In this document: piece after piece, positions 1 through 7,991 of the stretch
Layout: every line of letters begins with the position of its first letter
Numbering within the stretch: position 1 is the first letter of the stretch
NCBI RefSeq assembly: GCF_014287435.1
Contig: NZ_JACOPG010000001.1
Location: forward strand, 1 to 64,000
DNA: 64,000 nucleotides
Direction: 5' to 3'
Source: Roseburia lenta
GTDB lineage: Bacteria; Bacillota; Clostridia; Lachnospirales; Lachnospiraceae
Position numbers and translations under genes: made by a program
The notes under the pieces: model-generated
Databases searched by the model: none
The model's input: the letters and a program-made list of their open reading frames with translations, nothing else
Told to the model about the DNA's origin: nothing

Positions 1-76
1 AGGTAGATAGGACAGAGGTGGAAGTGTAGTAATACATGTAGCTGACTGTTACTAATAGATCGAAGGCTTAACCAAG
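1..76 (+). rRNA. 23S ribosomal RNA, 3' end (partial)
   Basis: The first bases match the conserved 3' end of bacterial 23S rRNA: the GUACUAAUAGAUCGA-type segment followed by GGCUUAACC. The gene enters from outside the window, so only the last ~75 bases are present. The exact 3' end is estimated from the terminal GGCUUAACC motif. Confidence 0.93.
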
Positions 77-143
77 AAGGTTTGATTCAAAGAATCTGTA
101 TGAAATTTTGAAGGTGTTATAAAAATTTATATTTGCATTACAT

Positions 144-170
144 CCTATAATCTAGTATTATAGGTTTTGT
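144..170 (+). terminator. terminator-like hairpin after 23S rRNA
   Basis: A perfect 8-bp inverted repeat (CCTATAAT at 144-151, ATTATAGG at 157-164) with a 5-base loop is followed by TTTT. It lies between the 23S end and tRNA-Trp. The stem is AT-rich, so it may instead be a processing hairpin or only a partial terminator. Confidence 0.55.
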
Positions 171-177
171 GATATAT

Positions 178-248
178 AGGGGATTAGTTCATCGGTAGAA
201 TAAGAGTCTCCAAAACTCCAGAGCCGGGTTCGATTCCTGGATCCCCTG
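178..248 (+). tRNA. tRNA-Trp (anticodon CCA)
   Basis: A 71-base cloverleaf can be folded: acceptor stem AGGGGAT (178-184) with ATCCCCT (241-247) and discriminator G248; anticodon loop CTCCAAA giving anticodon CCA; T arm CCGGG-TTCGATT-CCTGG. The 3' CCA is not encoded. One A-C mismatch sits at the base of the anticodon stem. It lies about 100 bases behind the 23S gene, where a 5S gene would normally be expected. Confidence 0.95.
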
Positions 249-255
249 TCTTAGT

Positions 256-296
256 AAAGCCTTGAGATATTGTGTTGCAATGTTTCAAGGCTTTTT
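256..296 (+). terminator. Rho-independent terminator after tRNA-Trp
   Basis: A 10-bp stem, AAAGCCTTGA (256-265) with TCAAGGCTTT (285-294), is followed by a T-run. It ends the rRNA/tRNA transcription unit before the rhomboid gene. Confidence 0.85.
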
Positions 297-341
297 GTTA
301 TGGCAATAGGAAAATTATAGTGAAAAAAGGAGAGAAATTCT

Positions 342-914
342 ATGAAAAACAGTAAGAGAGGTATTCGCATTGTTTTTAATTCACCGGTCATTTTAGGATT
401 TGTATTGATCTGTTTTCTGGTAACACTCCTAAATGAACACACCGGCGGACGGAGCAATCAACTTCTATTTGTAACCTATCATTCTTCTTTCAAGGATCCA
501 TTGACTTATGTTAGATTTTTTACCCATGTCTTTGGACATTCCGGCTGGGATCATTTTCTGGGAAATATGACCTATATCCTTTTACTGGGACCGATGCTGG
601 AGGAGAAATATTCATCTAAGAATATTTTAAAAGTGTTCCTGATTACAGCACTTGTGACAGCCATTATCAATTACATTTTTTTCCCTGGTGTTGGTTTGTG
701 CGGAGCCAGTGGTATTGCCTTTGCTTTTATCGTAATGACCTCCTTTACCGGATTCCGCAGCGGAGACATTCCGCTTACTTTTCTGCTGGTTGCTGCAGTC
801 TTTATCGGACAGCAGGTTTATGAGGGAATTACCCTGCAGGATAATATTTCTCATATGGCACATATTGTGGGCGGAATCATTGGTGCAATCGTTGGATTCA
901 AATGGAATAAATAA
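342..914 (+). CDS. rhomboid family intramembrane serine protease
   Basis: Rhomboid proteases cut substrate proteins inside the membrane with a Ser-His dyad. The 190-residue protein is mostly hydrophobic with about six membrane segments. Family motifs are in order: an HxxxN-type site around H71-N75, the catalytic serine S123 in GASG, and the catalytic histidine H174 in HxxHxxGG. The start is supported by AGGAG about 8 bases upstream. It stands alone between the tRNA terminator and a new promoter. The substrate cannot be inferred. Confidence 0.88.
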   Translation: MKNSKRGIRIVFNSPVILGFVLICFLVTLLNEHTGGRSNQLLFVTYHSSFKDPLTYVRFFTHVFGHSGWDHFLGNMTYILLLGPMLEEKYSSKNILKVFLITALVTAIINYIFFPGVGLCGASGIAFAFIVMTSFTGFRSGDIPLTFLLVAAVFIGQQVYEGITLQDNISHMAHIVGGIIGAIVGFKWNK

Positions 915-988
915 CAAAATGTTATAGAAGATACGGAATGACAGCATATTTTGCCTGTGATACATAACAGAATGGAATGACTATGAAA

Positions 989-1016
989 TTGAAAAATTTG
1001 TCATATCGTTTATAAT
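989..1016 (+). promoter_or_regulatory. sigma-A type promoter for the small membrane protein pair
   Basis: TTGAAA (989-994) and TATAAT (1011-1016) are separated by 16 bases and lie about 45 bases before the start at 1061. Position and sequence suit a housekeeping promoter. Confidence 0.6.
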
Positions 1017-1060
1017 TTATTTATACGCATTATGAAATGCACATAAAGGAGGAGAATGAA

Positions 1061-1456
1061 ATGGCATGTTTTTTAGTTCCAACAACAGAGGCAATTGTTA
1101 CAACAATTGTTGAAAAAAATGTTGAGGCACATGAAAAAAAAGAAGATAAGGGACAAACACTTCAGAAACAGGGTAAGGTAACATTTTCAAGAAAATTAAA
1201 ATGGTTAAACACGATGTTATGGGGCGGTGCGGCTTTATTAGCGTTTGAACATGTATGGCATGGAGAGGTAGTTCCGTTCTTTCCATTTTTGACAGCGGCT
1301 TCCAATCCATCCGATGCGGCAGAAATGCTTCATGAGATGAGTACGACAGGTGTACTTATGGCGGTATTAGTTACTGTAGTATGGATAGGTATGGTGGCAG
1401 TTTCTAATATTTTGGAAAAACGTGATACAGATGTCTTACTTACCAACAAAAGATAG
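1061..1456 (+). CDS. small membrane protein of unknown function, first of a pair
   Basis: I do not recognise a named family. The start at 1061 is chosen over the upstream in-frame ATG at 1037 because a strong AAAGGAGGAG site ends about 7 bases before it. The 131-residue protein has a charged cytoplasmic-looking N-terminal third, a hydrophobic stretch at about residues 50-60, an aromatic and histidine-rich EHVWHGE segment (about 62-68), and a second membrane segment at about 100-120. The next gene starts 12 bases downstream, so the two are co-transcribed and probably work together. Confidence 0.8.
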   Translation: MACFLVPTTEAIVTTIVEKNVEAHEKKEDKGQTLQKQGKVTFSRKLKWLNTMLWGGAALLAFEHVWHGEVVPFFPFLTAASNPSDAAEMLHEMSTTGVLMAVLVTVVWIGMVAVSNILEKRDTDVLLTNKR

Positions 1457-1468
1457 GAGGATAGAATT

Positions 1469-1780
1469 ATGACATTACTTGTGACTGTTTTTGCGGCAAT
1501 AATTTCTACTATCCTTTGGTATCAAAAAGAAAACCGTAAGGAATTGCGTTTGGGAACATTGAGTTTAATGTACTGGGGTGCTTCTATTATGTGGTTTGTA
1601 GATGCTATCTTTGAATATGCAGAATTGCATGCAGCATACTTTACCCCGGATCCGATGGATATGCTCAACGATTTGTTCCTTGGGCTGTCTGTAGTTGCAT
1701 TTGGTCTGATCATATGGTTGGTGATTTTATTGATCCAAGATCCTAAGAAGATTGTTAGAAATGCAATATTAAATCAGTAA
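1469..1780 (+). CDS. small membrane protein of unknown function, second of a pair
   Basis: A 103-residue protein with three predicted membrane segments (about residues 1-17, 28-48 and 68-90). The second segment and its flank carry conserved-looking polar and aromatic residues (MYWGAS, MWFVDAIFEYAE), suggesting a specific role rather than a simple anchor. It has a good AGGAGG site, follows the previous gene by 12 bases and is ended by a strong terminator, so the pair forms its own operon. No family name can be assigned. Confidence 0.8.
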   Translation: MTLLVTVFAAIISTILWYQKENRKELRLGTLSLMYWGASIMWFVDAIFEYAELHAAYFTPDPMDMLNDLFLGLSVVAFGLIIWLVILLIQDPKKIVRNAILNQ

Positions 1781-1791
1781 TTGGTAAAAAA

Positions 1792-1825
1792 GAAGCCTCT
1801 ACTTTGAAAAGTAGAGGTTTCTTTT
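1792..1825 (+). terminator. Rho-independent terminator
   Basis: A near-perfect stem, CCTCTACTT with AAGTAGAGG (1796-1817), has a very short loop and is followed by a T-rich tail. It ends the small membrane protein operon. Confidence 0.88.
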
Positions 1826-1857
1826 ATGCAGATAATCTGTCAAGCATAGAAGATAAC

Positions 1858-1886
1858 TGGACGGGATAGATTTTTGACGTTATAAT
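1858..1886 (+). promoter_or_regulatory. promoter of the LysR-type regulator
   Basis: TGGACG (1858-1863) and a perfect TATAAT (1881-1886) are separated by 17 bases, 35 bases before the chosen start at 1921. Confidence 0.55.
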
Positions 1887-1920
1887 AAAATCGAATACTT
1901 AAAGAGGAGATATGTTATCT

Positions 1921-2826
1921 ATGCTGGAAGTGAAGGAGTTACAATATTTTGTGATCTGTGCAGATGTGAGATCTTTTAGCAAGGCCGCCAGGGTGCTTTA
2001 TACGACCCAGCCCAATGTCAGCAAGGTGATCAAGAGTCTTGAAAGCAAACTGGGATTTCCTGTATTTCGCAGAGACAATAGAGGAATAACGCTTACCAAT
2101 AAGGGGAGAAGAGCCTACGAATATGCAGTAAAAATCCTAGAGCAGGAAAAACATTTGGCAGAAATTTATCAGTTAGATGACAGGGAAGAGGTAAATATGT
2201 CCAGCAACCCGAGTTCGTGGATTGCGGAAACCTTTACTTCTTTTTATCAACAATTTGGCAAAAAACAGGTCCGCTACCAACTGATAGAAGCGAATCTGAA
2301 TCATATTCTGGAGCGTGTGTCTAGTGGCGAGGATGATATTGGCTTCATTTTCTTTATGGAATCGCAGAGGGAACATCTGGATTACAAGTTACAAAGGGCA
2401 CAATTAGAATTCCATGAATTGAAAAAAAGCGAGGCTGTTCTGTATTATGGACAAAATCCGGCTCCGGAAAAGGGCACTGACATCAAAGAGTATATGGCAG
2501 ATAAACGGTTGGTACAGGCCTATGAGGATGAATTTGCACTGAATCATTACTGGGAAATGGTGAAAGGTCAGGAAGAAGATTTGTTTTCCGACAAAATTGG
2601 TGTGATCACCAATAGTGATTACGTCATGAATATGTTACTCAAAAATACAAATCTCTGTAATGTGAGCAGTAATCATCTGGAGAAGCGTTCTATGTTTCAG
2701 GGAAGCATACTCTATCATGGGGAAAAATGTGTTTCCTTTGGCTATGTAAAACGCAGTGGCGAGGACATTGTACCACTGGCACAGGAATTTCTTTCTTATA
2801 TGGAAAAACGATTAAATCTGCCGTAA
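1921..2826 (+). CDS. LysR family transcriptional regulator
   Basis: A DNA-binding regulator with an N-terminal winged helix-turn-helix (about residues 1-60, with the typical SFSKAA and QPNVSKVIKSLE segments) and a C-terminal effector domain of the periplasmic-binding-protein fold. The length (301 residues) is normal. The start at 1921 makes the protein begin like other LysR members; an ATG at 1912 is only 2 bases from the GAGGAG site and is less likely. It precedes, on the same strand, a five-gene ABC importer, which is its probable target. The effector is unknown; nickel, a metallophore or a peptide would fit the context. Confidence 0.9.
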   Translation: MLEVKELQYFVICADVRSFSKAARVLYTTQPNVSKVIKSLESKLGFPVFRRDNRGITLTNKGRRAYEYAVKILEQEKHLAEIYQLDDREEVNMSSNPSSWIAETFTSFYQQFGKKQVRYQLIEANLNHILERVSSGEDDIGFIFFMESQREHLDYKLQRAQLEFHELKKSEAVLYYGQNPAPEKGTDIKEYMADKRLVQAYEDEFALNHYWEMVKGQEEDLFSDKIGVITNSDYVMNMLLKNTNLCNVSSNHLEKRSMFQGSILYHGEKCVSFGYVKRSGEDIVPLAQEFLSYMEKRLNLP

Positions 2827-2850
2827 AAAATGACATATGCTATAACAAAA

Positions 2851-2897
2851 TGGAATGCATAATGAGGCAATTCTCGTCATGCATTCCAATTTTTTTG
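2851..2897 (+). terminator. terminator after the LysR gene, overlapping the next promoter
   Basis: A perfect 10-bp repeat, TGGAATGCAT (2851-2860) and ATGCATTCCA (2879-2888), extends inward through ATGAG/CTCGT and is followed by a run of seven T. The T-run abuts the extended -10 element at 2896-2904. The long palindrome could also serve as an operator. Confidence 0.75.
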
Positions 2898-2904
2898 TTA
2901 TAAT
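2896..2904 (+). promoter_or_regulatory. extended -10 promoter element for the ABC importer operon
   Basis: TG (2896-2897), one base, then TATAAT (2899-2904) form an extended -10. No good -35 is seen, as expected for extended -10 promoters or those needing an activator such as the adjacent LysR protein. Confidence 0.5.
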
Positions 2905-2964
2905 GTTAAACAGTGTTTGCATTGTCCGAAAAGGACATGAGTGCCAAGAAAGAGGATAGTAGCA

Positions 2965-3909
2965 GTGAAATATGTTTGCAGACGTTTGTTACAACTGATT
3001 CCCATTTTATTAGGTATTACCTTTTTATCATTTGCAATGATGCATGTTGCCGGATCAGATGTGGTCACGCAATTATATACAAATCGAGGTGTCGAAGTTT
3101 CACAGGAAATCATAGATGCCAAAAGAGCGGAGTTAGGCTTGGATAAGCCTTTTTTGACGCAGTATTTTACATGGCTGAAGGGTATGCTCACCGGCGATAT
3201 GGGCATATCCTATGTGACCGGAAGAAATGTTTTAGACACATTTATGGAAAAACTACCGGCCACCTTATTATTGACGGTTTTATCCATATTGCTTACGGTA
3301 CTGATTTCTATCCCGCTGGGGATTCTGGCTGCCATAAAGCAGGGAAAGTGGATGGATCATCTGCTTCGGATAAGCAGTTTTATCGGCAACGCCATGCCGA
3401 ATTTCTTCGTTGCTATCCTGCTGATGGAATTGCTCAGCATCAAGTTGGGCTGGCTGCCGGTGATTGCCAGCGATGTGTCGTTCCAAAGTGCGATTATGCC
3501 GACCTTGACACTTGCTATTTCTATGTCGGCAAAATATATGCGGCAGGTGCGGGCGACTGTTCTGGAGGAATTGAACAAAGATTATGTCATAGGACTTAAG
3601 GCAAGAGGCGTGCGGAGCAGGGACATCCTGTGGAAAAATGTCATGAAGTCAGCCATGGTTACGATACTGACACTACTTGCCTTGTCTATTGGCAGTCTCT
3701 TAGGAGGAACTGCGATTATTGAGAGCATTTTTATGTGGGATGGTGTTGGTAAGTTGGCAGTGGATTCTATTAACATGAGAGATTATCCTATGATATTGGC
3801 TTATGTGGTTTGGATGGCGATCATTTATGTGCTGGTCAATCTTGTTACGGATCTTTTATACCGTGTGCTGGATCCAAGAATACGATTGGGGGAGAAGGCA
3901 AAGCAATGA
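2965..3909 (+). CDS. nickel/dipeptide-type ABC transporter permease (NikB/DppB-like)
   Basis: First of two inner-membrane permeases of a peptide/nickel-class importer. It has six membrane segments and the family's cytoplasmic coupling loop (KARGVRSRDILWKN around residues 209-222), which docks onto the ATPases. The GTG at 2965 gives the usual KYxxRRLLQLIP N-terminus and has AAAGAGG 9 bases upstream; an in-frame GTG at 2941 also has a good site and would add 8 residues. Its stop overlaps the start of the next permease (ATGA). Sequence alone does not separate nickel from oligopeptide substrates. Confidence 0.88.
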   Translation: MKYVCRRLLQLIPILLGITFLSFAMMHVAGSDVVTQLYTNRGVEVSQEIIDAKRAELGLDKPFLTQYFTWLKGMLTGDMGISYVTGRNVLDTFMEKLPATLLLTVLSILLTVLISIPLGILAAIKQGKWMDHLLRISSFIGNAMPNFFVAILLMELLSIKLGWLPVIASDVSFQSAIMPTLTLAISMSAKYMRQVRATVLEELNKDYVIGLKARGVRSRDILWKNVMKSAMVTILTLLALSIGSLLGGTAIIESIFMWDGVGKLAVDSINMRDYPMILAYVVWMAIIYVLVNLVTDLLYRVLDPRIRLGEKAKQ

Positions 3910-4742
3910 AAAAAAGCAGGAAACAAAGAAATATCGTTAAATTCCGTCTCGTAGTATTTGCATCCCTGGCAGGACTTTTGATCCTTTTTTCTCTGTTCAG
4001 TGATAAGTTATGTCCGATGGATCCCTATCTACAGGATTTAAGTAATGCGAAAGCGGCACCCTCTTTTGTACACCCATTGGGAACCGATCGGTATGGACGC
4101 GATATGTTATCTCGCATCATTGTAGGAAGTAAGACCAGTATTTTCTCAACGTTACTTTTGGTAACTTTTATTAGCGTGTTTGGGAGCATGATCGGTTTGA
4201 TCTGTGGTTGGTTTGAAAACACGATCGATGTCATTCTTATGCGTATTGCCGATATGTTTCTGGCCTTTCCGGGACTGGTTTTTGCCCTTGCAGTCGCAGC
4301 GGTTTTAGGCGGAGGTCTGCAAAATGCCATCATAGCACTGGCTGCGATCTCCTGGCCAAAATACGCACGTCTGGCGCGCAGCCAGACCTTGACACAAAAA
4401 AAGGCAACTTATATCAAGGCTGCCCGGTTAGCGGGAGATAGTGATTGGAAACTGATCGTAAGACACATTCTTCCCAATATTATGGGACCGATCTTGGTAA
4501 CTGCCGTGCTGGATATCGGAACCATGATGATGGAACTGGCGGGGCTGTCTTTTTTAGGTTTGGGTGCAAAGCCTCCGATCGCGGAATGGGGCAGTATGAT
4601 GAGCGAGACCAGAAATCTTTTGACGACACAGCCATGGGTCACGCTATCGCCGGGAATCGCTATTTTTATCTCGGTTGTTATCTTCAATCTGTTTGGTGAA
4701 GCAGTGCGTGATTGGTTGGATCCAAAGAATGGGAGGTCATGA
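3906..4742 (+). CDS. nickel/dipeptide-type ABC transporter permease (NikC/DppC-like)
   Basis: Second permease of the importer, 278 residues. It carries the DppC/NikC signature: the HPLGTDRYGRDMLSR segment after the first membrane helix and the coupling loop (AARLAGDSDWKLIVRHILPN) later. The start at 3906 overlaps the stop of the preceding permease, implying translational coupling. It ends overlapping the start of the first ATPase gene. A longer in-frame reading frame begins at 3810, but that part lies inside the upstream gene and is not conserved. Confidence 0.9.
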   Translation: MKKSRKQRNIVKFRLVVFASLAGLLILFSLFSDKLCPMDPYLQDLSNAKAAPSFVHPLGTDRYGRDMLSRIIVGSKTSIFSTLLLVTFISVFGSMIGLICGWFENTIDVILMRIADMFLAFPGLVFALAVAAVLGGGLQNAIIALAAISWPKYARLARSQTLTQKKATYIKAARLAGDSDWKLIVRHILPNIMGPILVTAVLDIGTMMMELAGLSFLGLGAKPPIAEWGSMMSETRNLLTTQPWVTLSPGIAIFISVVIFNLFGEAVRDWLDPKNGRS

Positions 4743-5521
4743 TGGCGGAATTATTAAGATATGACCATATAAATATCCGATATGGGCAATCTCTGGTCAT
4801 AGAGGATGTGGATTTTAACTTGGCGAGCGGTGAGATCTTGGGAATCGTGGGGGAGAGCGGTTCCGGAAAATCCACACTTTTAAAGGCAGGTATGGGACTT
4901 TTGGGAAAAGAAGGGCAACTCTGCCGGGGAAAGATCTTGTATGATGGGAAAGATCTGGGGCAATGCAGTGAAAGAGAAATGCAAAAGATCCGTGGAAGGG
5001 AACTGGGCATGGTCTTTCAGATGGCAGGAAGCAGTTTTTGCCCGATTCGCACCTTAGGCGTGCAAATGCAGGAAGCCGTCAGGGCGCACAAAAGGATCAG
5101 TAAGGCAGAATTTATGGATGAGGCTTTAGACCTTCTGAATAAATTTGGATTTGACAAGCCAGATCGAATCCTAGAGTCCTATCCTTTTGAATTATCCGGC
5201 GGTATGCAACAGCGCGTAGGAATTGTTGCTGCCATGCTTTTGCATCCGCGCGTTTTGCTGGCAGATGAACCGACCTCTGCACTGGATGTATCGGTGCAAA
5301 AGCAGGTGGTAGAGCAGTTTCTGATGATCCGGGAAAAGTTTGGTACATCTATTTTGCTGGTATCCCACAATATCGGTGTGATCCGTGCCATGGCAGATGA
5401 GATTTTGGTCTTACATCAGGGAAAGACAGTTGATTATGGTAAGAAAGACGATATTCTGGCACAGCCGACATCGGAATATACTGAAAAATTATTGGAGGCA
5501 GTGCCGAGGTTTAGGAGATAG
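4742..5521 (+). CDS. ABC transporter ATP-binding protein (NikD/DppD-like)
   Basis: First of two ATPases that drive the importer. Visible motifs are Walker A GESGSGKST (near residue 37), the Q-loop in MVFQMAG, the signature LSGGMQQR, Walker B LLADEPTSALD and the H-loop histidine in LLVSHN. The 259-residue length is normal for the NikD class, which is shorter than DppD. The start at 4742 is 5 bases after GGGAGG; the ATG at 4739 is too close. It overlaps the stop of the permease gene by one base. Confidence 0.9.
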   Translation: MAELLRYDHINIRYGQSLVIEDVDFNLASGEILGIVGESGSGKSTLLKAGMGLLGKEGQLCRGKILYDGKDLGQCSEREMQKIRGRELGMVFQMAGSSFCPIRTLGVQMQEAVRAHKRISKAEFMDEALDLLNKFGFDKPDRILESYPFELSGGMQQRVGIVAAMLLHPRVLLADEPTSALDVSVQKQVVEQFLMIREKFGTSILLVSHNIGVIRAMADEILVLHQGKTVDYGKKDDILAQPTSEYTEKLLEAVPRFRR

Positions 5522-5524
5522 CAT

Positions 5525-6283
5525 ATGCGGACATTGTTGCGGGTAGAACATTTGACAAAAGATTTCTCAACGCATGGAGGAGAAACATACAGGGCAGTAG
5601 ATGATGTGTCGTTTTCGCTAGGGTTTCATGAAAAAATGGCAGTGATTGGAGAAAGCGGCAGTGGAAAGACAACACTTGCCCGCATGATCACACGGCTGAC
5701 GGAGGCGACAAGCGGTCAGATCTTTCTGGAAGAAGAAAATATTACGCGGGCAAAAGGACACAATTTAAGAAATATCTATCAGAAAATGCAGATGGTTTTT
5801 CAGATGCCGGTAGATTCTTTTGATTCCCGGCGACGGCTGGGCGACGGTATCGCGGAAAGCCTGATCAACCGGGGGATGAAAAAAGCAGAAGCATGGGAAG
5901 AAGCAGAACGCTTACTGGGGGAATGTGGACTAGGCAAAGAATTTTTGACCCGGTATCCGCATGAGGTGAGTGGTGGGCAGTGCCAGAGGGCAGCAATTGC
6001 GCGGGCACTGGCGATCCAACCTAAATTATTGATCTTGGACGAGGCGACCTCCGCACTTGATATGACCGTGCAAAAAGAGATTCTAGGCTTACTGGATAGT
6101 TTACAGGAAGATAGAGATATGTCTTATCTTTTTATCTGCCATGATCTTGCGCTCGTGCAGGCGTTTTGTGATCGCATGATCGTGATGCAAAAAGGAAAGA
6201 TTGTGGAAGAGGGTACAACAGACCAGGTCATCCGACATCCAAAACATGCTTATACAAAAATGCTGATGGATAGTGTTTTATAG
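5525..6283 (+). CDS. ABC transporter ATP-binding protein (NikE/DppF-like)
   Basis: Second ATPase of the importer, 252 residues. It has Walker A GESGSGKTT, signature VSGGQCQR, Walker B LLILDEATSALD and H-loop ICHD. It begins 3 bases after the previous stop. Both ATPases keep every catalytic motif, so they should form an active heterodimer. Confidence 0.9.
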   Translation: MRTLLRVEHLTKDFSTHGGETYRAVDDVSFSLGFHEKMAVIGESGSGKTTLARMITRLTEATSGQIFLEEENITRAKGHNLRNIYQKMQMVFQMPVDSFDSRRRLGDGIAESLINRGMKKAEAWEEAERLLGECGLGKEFLTRYPHEVSGGQCQRAAIARALAIQPKLLILDEATSALDMTVQKEILGLLDSLQEDRDMSYLFICHDLALVQAFCDRMIVMQKGKIVEEGTTDQVIRHPKHAYTKMLMDSVL

Positions 6284-6329
6284 TAAAAAAATAAAAATTA
6301 TATATAGAGTTAAGAAAGGATAAGGGAGT

Positions 6330-7883
6330 ATGCAAAAGAAAAAGATGATGGCAGTGCTAATTGGCATCTGTCTGGCACTTGGGACTTTAAGTGGTTGTGG
6401 AAAGACGCAAAAAGAGGCAAGTGATGGGAAAAAGACGTTGGTCATAGGGGATGTCAGTTTTAACAGTGCCAATGAGGAGGCAGACATCAATCCGCATAAT
6501 ACTTATGCGGGCTGGGCTTGTATCCGTTATGGTATCGGGGAGACTCTGGTCAAGTATTCCGACGATATGGAGATTGAGCCATGGCTGGCAAAGGCATGGG
6601 AAAATGTCGATCCACTGACCTGGAAGATCACTTTACAGGACAATGTAAAATTTTCCAGCGGAAGGGATATGGATGCGGAGGCAGTCAAGGAGTGTCTGGA
6701 ACACTTGCTTGCTGTGCACGATCGTGCGGCAGCAGATACCAAGATCGCCTCTATGGAAGCAGACGGTCAGGTCTTGACGATCAAGACATCCGAGCCTAAA
6801 CCGGCACTTCTCAATTACCTGGGAGATCCTTATGCTTGTATTATAGATGTTAAAGCAGGATTTGATAATGGCATTGTTTCGGGAACAGGACCTTACATTG
6901 CGGTCGATCTAAAGACGGATGATTATTTAAAACTGGTAAAGAATGACAATTATTGGAATGGAGATCCAAAGATCGATGAGATCACGATCAAATCCATTAC
7001 CGATGGCAATACCCTGGCAAAGGCTTTACAGGCAGATGAGGTACAGGCGGCTTACGGTATGGCATATGAGTCTTATCCTTTATTTGAAGGAGATGATTAC
7101 CAGTTTTCACGGATCTCGACTTCACGCTGTTTTTTTGCCAAGATGAATTTTGATGAAAATTCGGTGTGTGCAGATCCTGCGGTCAGAAAGGCGATCGCTA
7201 TGGGAATTGACAAAGAGAGTTTTGTAGATACGCTTTTAGAAGGCAACGGCTATGTGGCAAATGGTGTTTTCCCGGATCAGACTGCATTTGGCGGAGATAA
7301 GGTAACGACCGAATCCTATGATCCCAAGGGGGCAAAGAAGGTCTTGGAAGATGCCGGCTGGGTCGATACGGATGGCGATGGCATCCGGGAAAAAGATGGT
7401 AAGAAACTGGTCGTTAAATGGCTGACCTATCCGACGCGCCAGGAACTGCCACTTTTGGCGGAAGCCGCACAGGCAAGCCTGAAGGAGATCGGTATCGAGG
7501 TGGATATCAACAATACGCTGGATGTCAATGAGGTGGTTCAGGATGCATCCGCCTGGGATGTGTATGCCATGGCAAATGTGCAGGCACCGACCGGGGATCC
7601 GGAATACTGGTTCCGCGTGTTTGCACTTAGCGATTCCGCGAAAAACCAGGGCAAGTATTCCAATGCGCAGTTGGATGCACTGGATGAGCAGTTGAGTCAG
7701 GAATTTGATACGGCAAAACGTGCAGACCTTGCAGTGCAGATGCAACAGATCCTTTTGGATGACAATGCCTTTGTCTTTTGTTCCTTCCTCAAGATGAGCA
7801 TGATCTCAAGATCCAATGTATCCAATTATACCTCGCACGCCTGTGATTACTACCAGATCACCGCAGATCTGGATATCGAATAG
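6330..7883 (+). CDS. ABC transporter substrate-binding lipoprotein, family 5 (NikA-like)
   Basis: Extracellular solute-binding protein of the importer, tethered to the membrane by a lipid. The N-terminus is a lipoprotein signal peptide (Lys-rich start, hydrophobic core, LSGC lipobox with lipidated C23). The body follows family 5: the NPH segment, ETLVKY, AxxWE, LQDNVKFSSG, GTGPY and the YDPKGAKKVLEDAGW repeat-like segment, most like nickel-binding members. At 517 residues it is complete. It is the last gene of the operon and is followed by a terminator. Substrate is inferred: nickel or a nickel chelate is favoured over peptides, but only moderately. Confidence 0.88.
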   Translation: MQKKKMMAVLIGICLALGTLSGCGKTQKEASDGKKTLVIGDVSFNSANEEADINPHNTYAGWACIRYGIGETLVKYSDDMEIEPWLAKAWENVDPLTWKITLQDNVKFSSGRDMDAEAVKECLEHLLAVHDRAAADTKIASMEADGQVLTIKTSEPKPALLNYLGDPYACIIDVKAGFDNGIVSGTGPYIAVDLKTDDYLKLVKNDNYWNGDPKIDEITIKSITDGNTLAKALQADEVQAAYGMAYESYPLFEGDDYQFSRISTSRCFFAKMNFDENSVCADPAVRKAIAMGIDKESFVDTLLEGNGYVANGVFPDQTAFGGDKVTTESYDPKGAKKVLEDAGWVDTDGDGIREKDGKKLVVKWLTYPTRQELPLLAEAAQASLKEIGIEVDINNTLDVNEVVQDASAWDVYAMANVQAPTGDPEYWFRVFALSDSAKNQGKYSNAQLDALDEQLSQEFDTAKRADLAVQMQQILLDDNAFVFCSFLKMSMISRSNVSNYTSHACDYYQITADLDIE

Positions 7884-7896
7884 TGTCAATTTTGTG

Positions 7897-7927
7897 AAAA
7901 GAATGTGTTTTTGCACATTCTTTTTTC
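7897..7927 (+). terminator. terminator of the ABC importer operon
   Basis: GAATGTG (7901-7907) pairs with CACATTC (7914-7920), flanked by AAAA and TTTTTT. A new promoter begins immediately behind it. Confidence 0.88.
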
Positions 7928-7956
7928 TTGCACTTTAGCAGACACTTCTTTACAAT
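7928..7956 (+). promoter_or_regulatory. promoter of the chemosensory operon
   Basis: TTGCAC (7928-7933) and TACAAT (7951-7956) have 17-base spacing, with a leader of about 30 bases. It resembles a housekeeping sigma-A promoter, not the GCCGATAA-type flagellar sigma-28 promoter. Confidence 0.6.
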
Positions 7957-7991
7957 AAAATATGGGTTTTTCTAAATGGAGGACACGTTAG

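Noticed and set aside
7236..7745. 169-codon - strand frame inside the substrate-binding protein gene
   Set aside because: The + strand gene is a complete family 5 lipoprotein; the antisense frame is Cys/His-rich noise.
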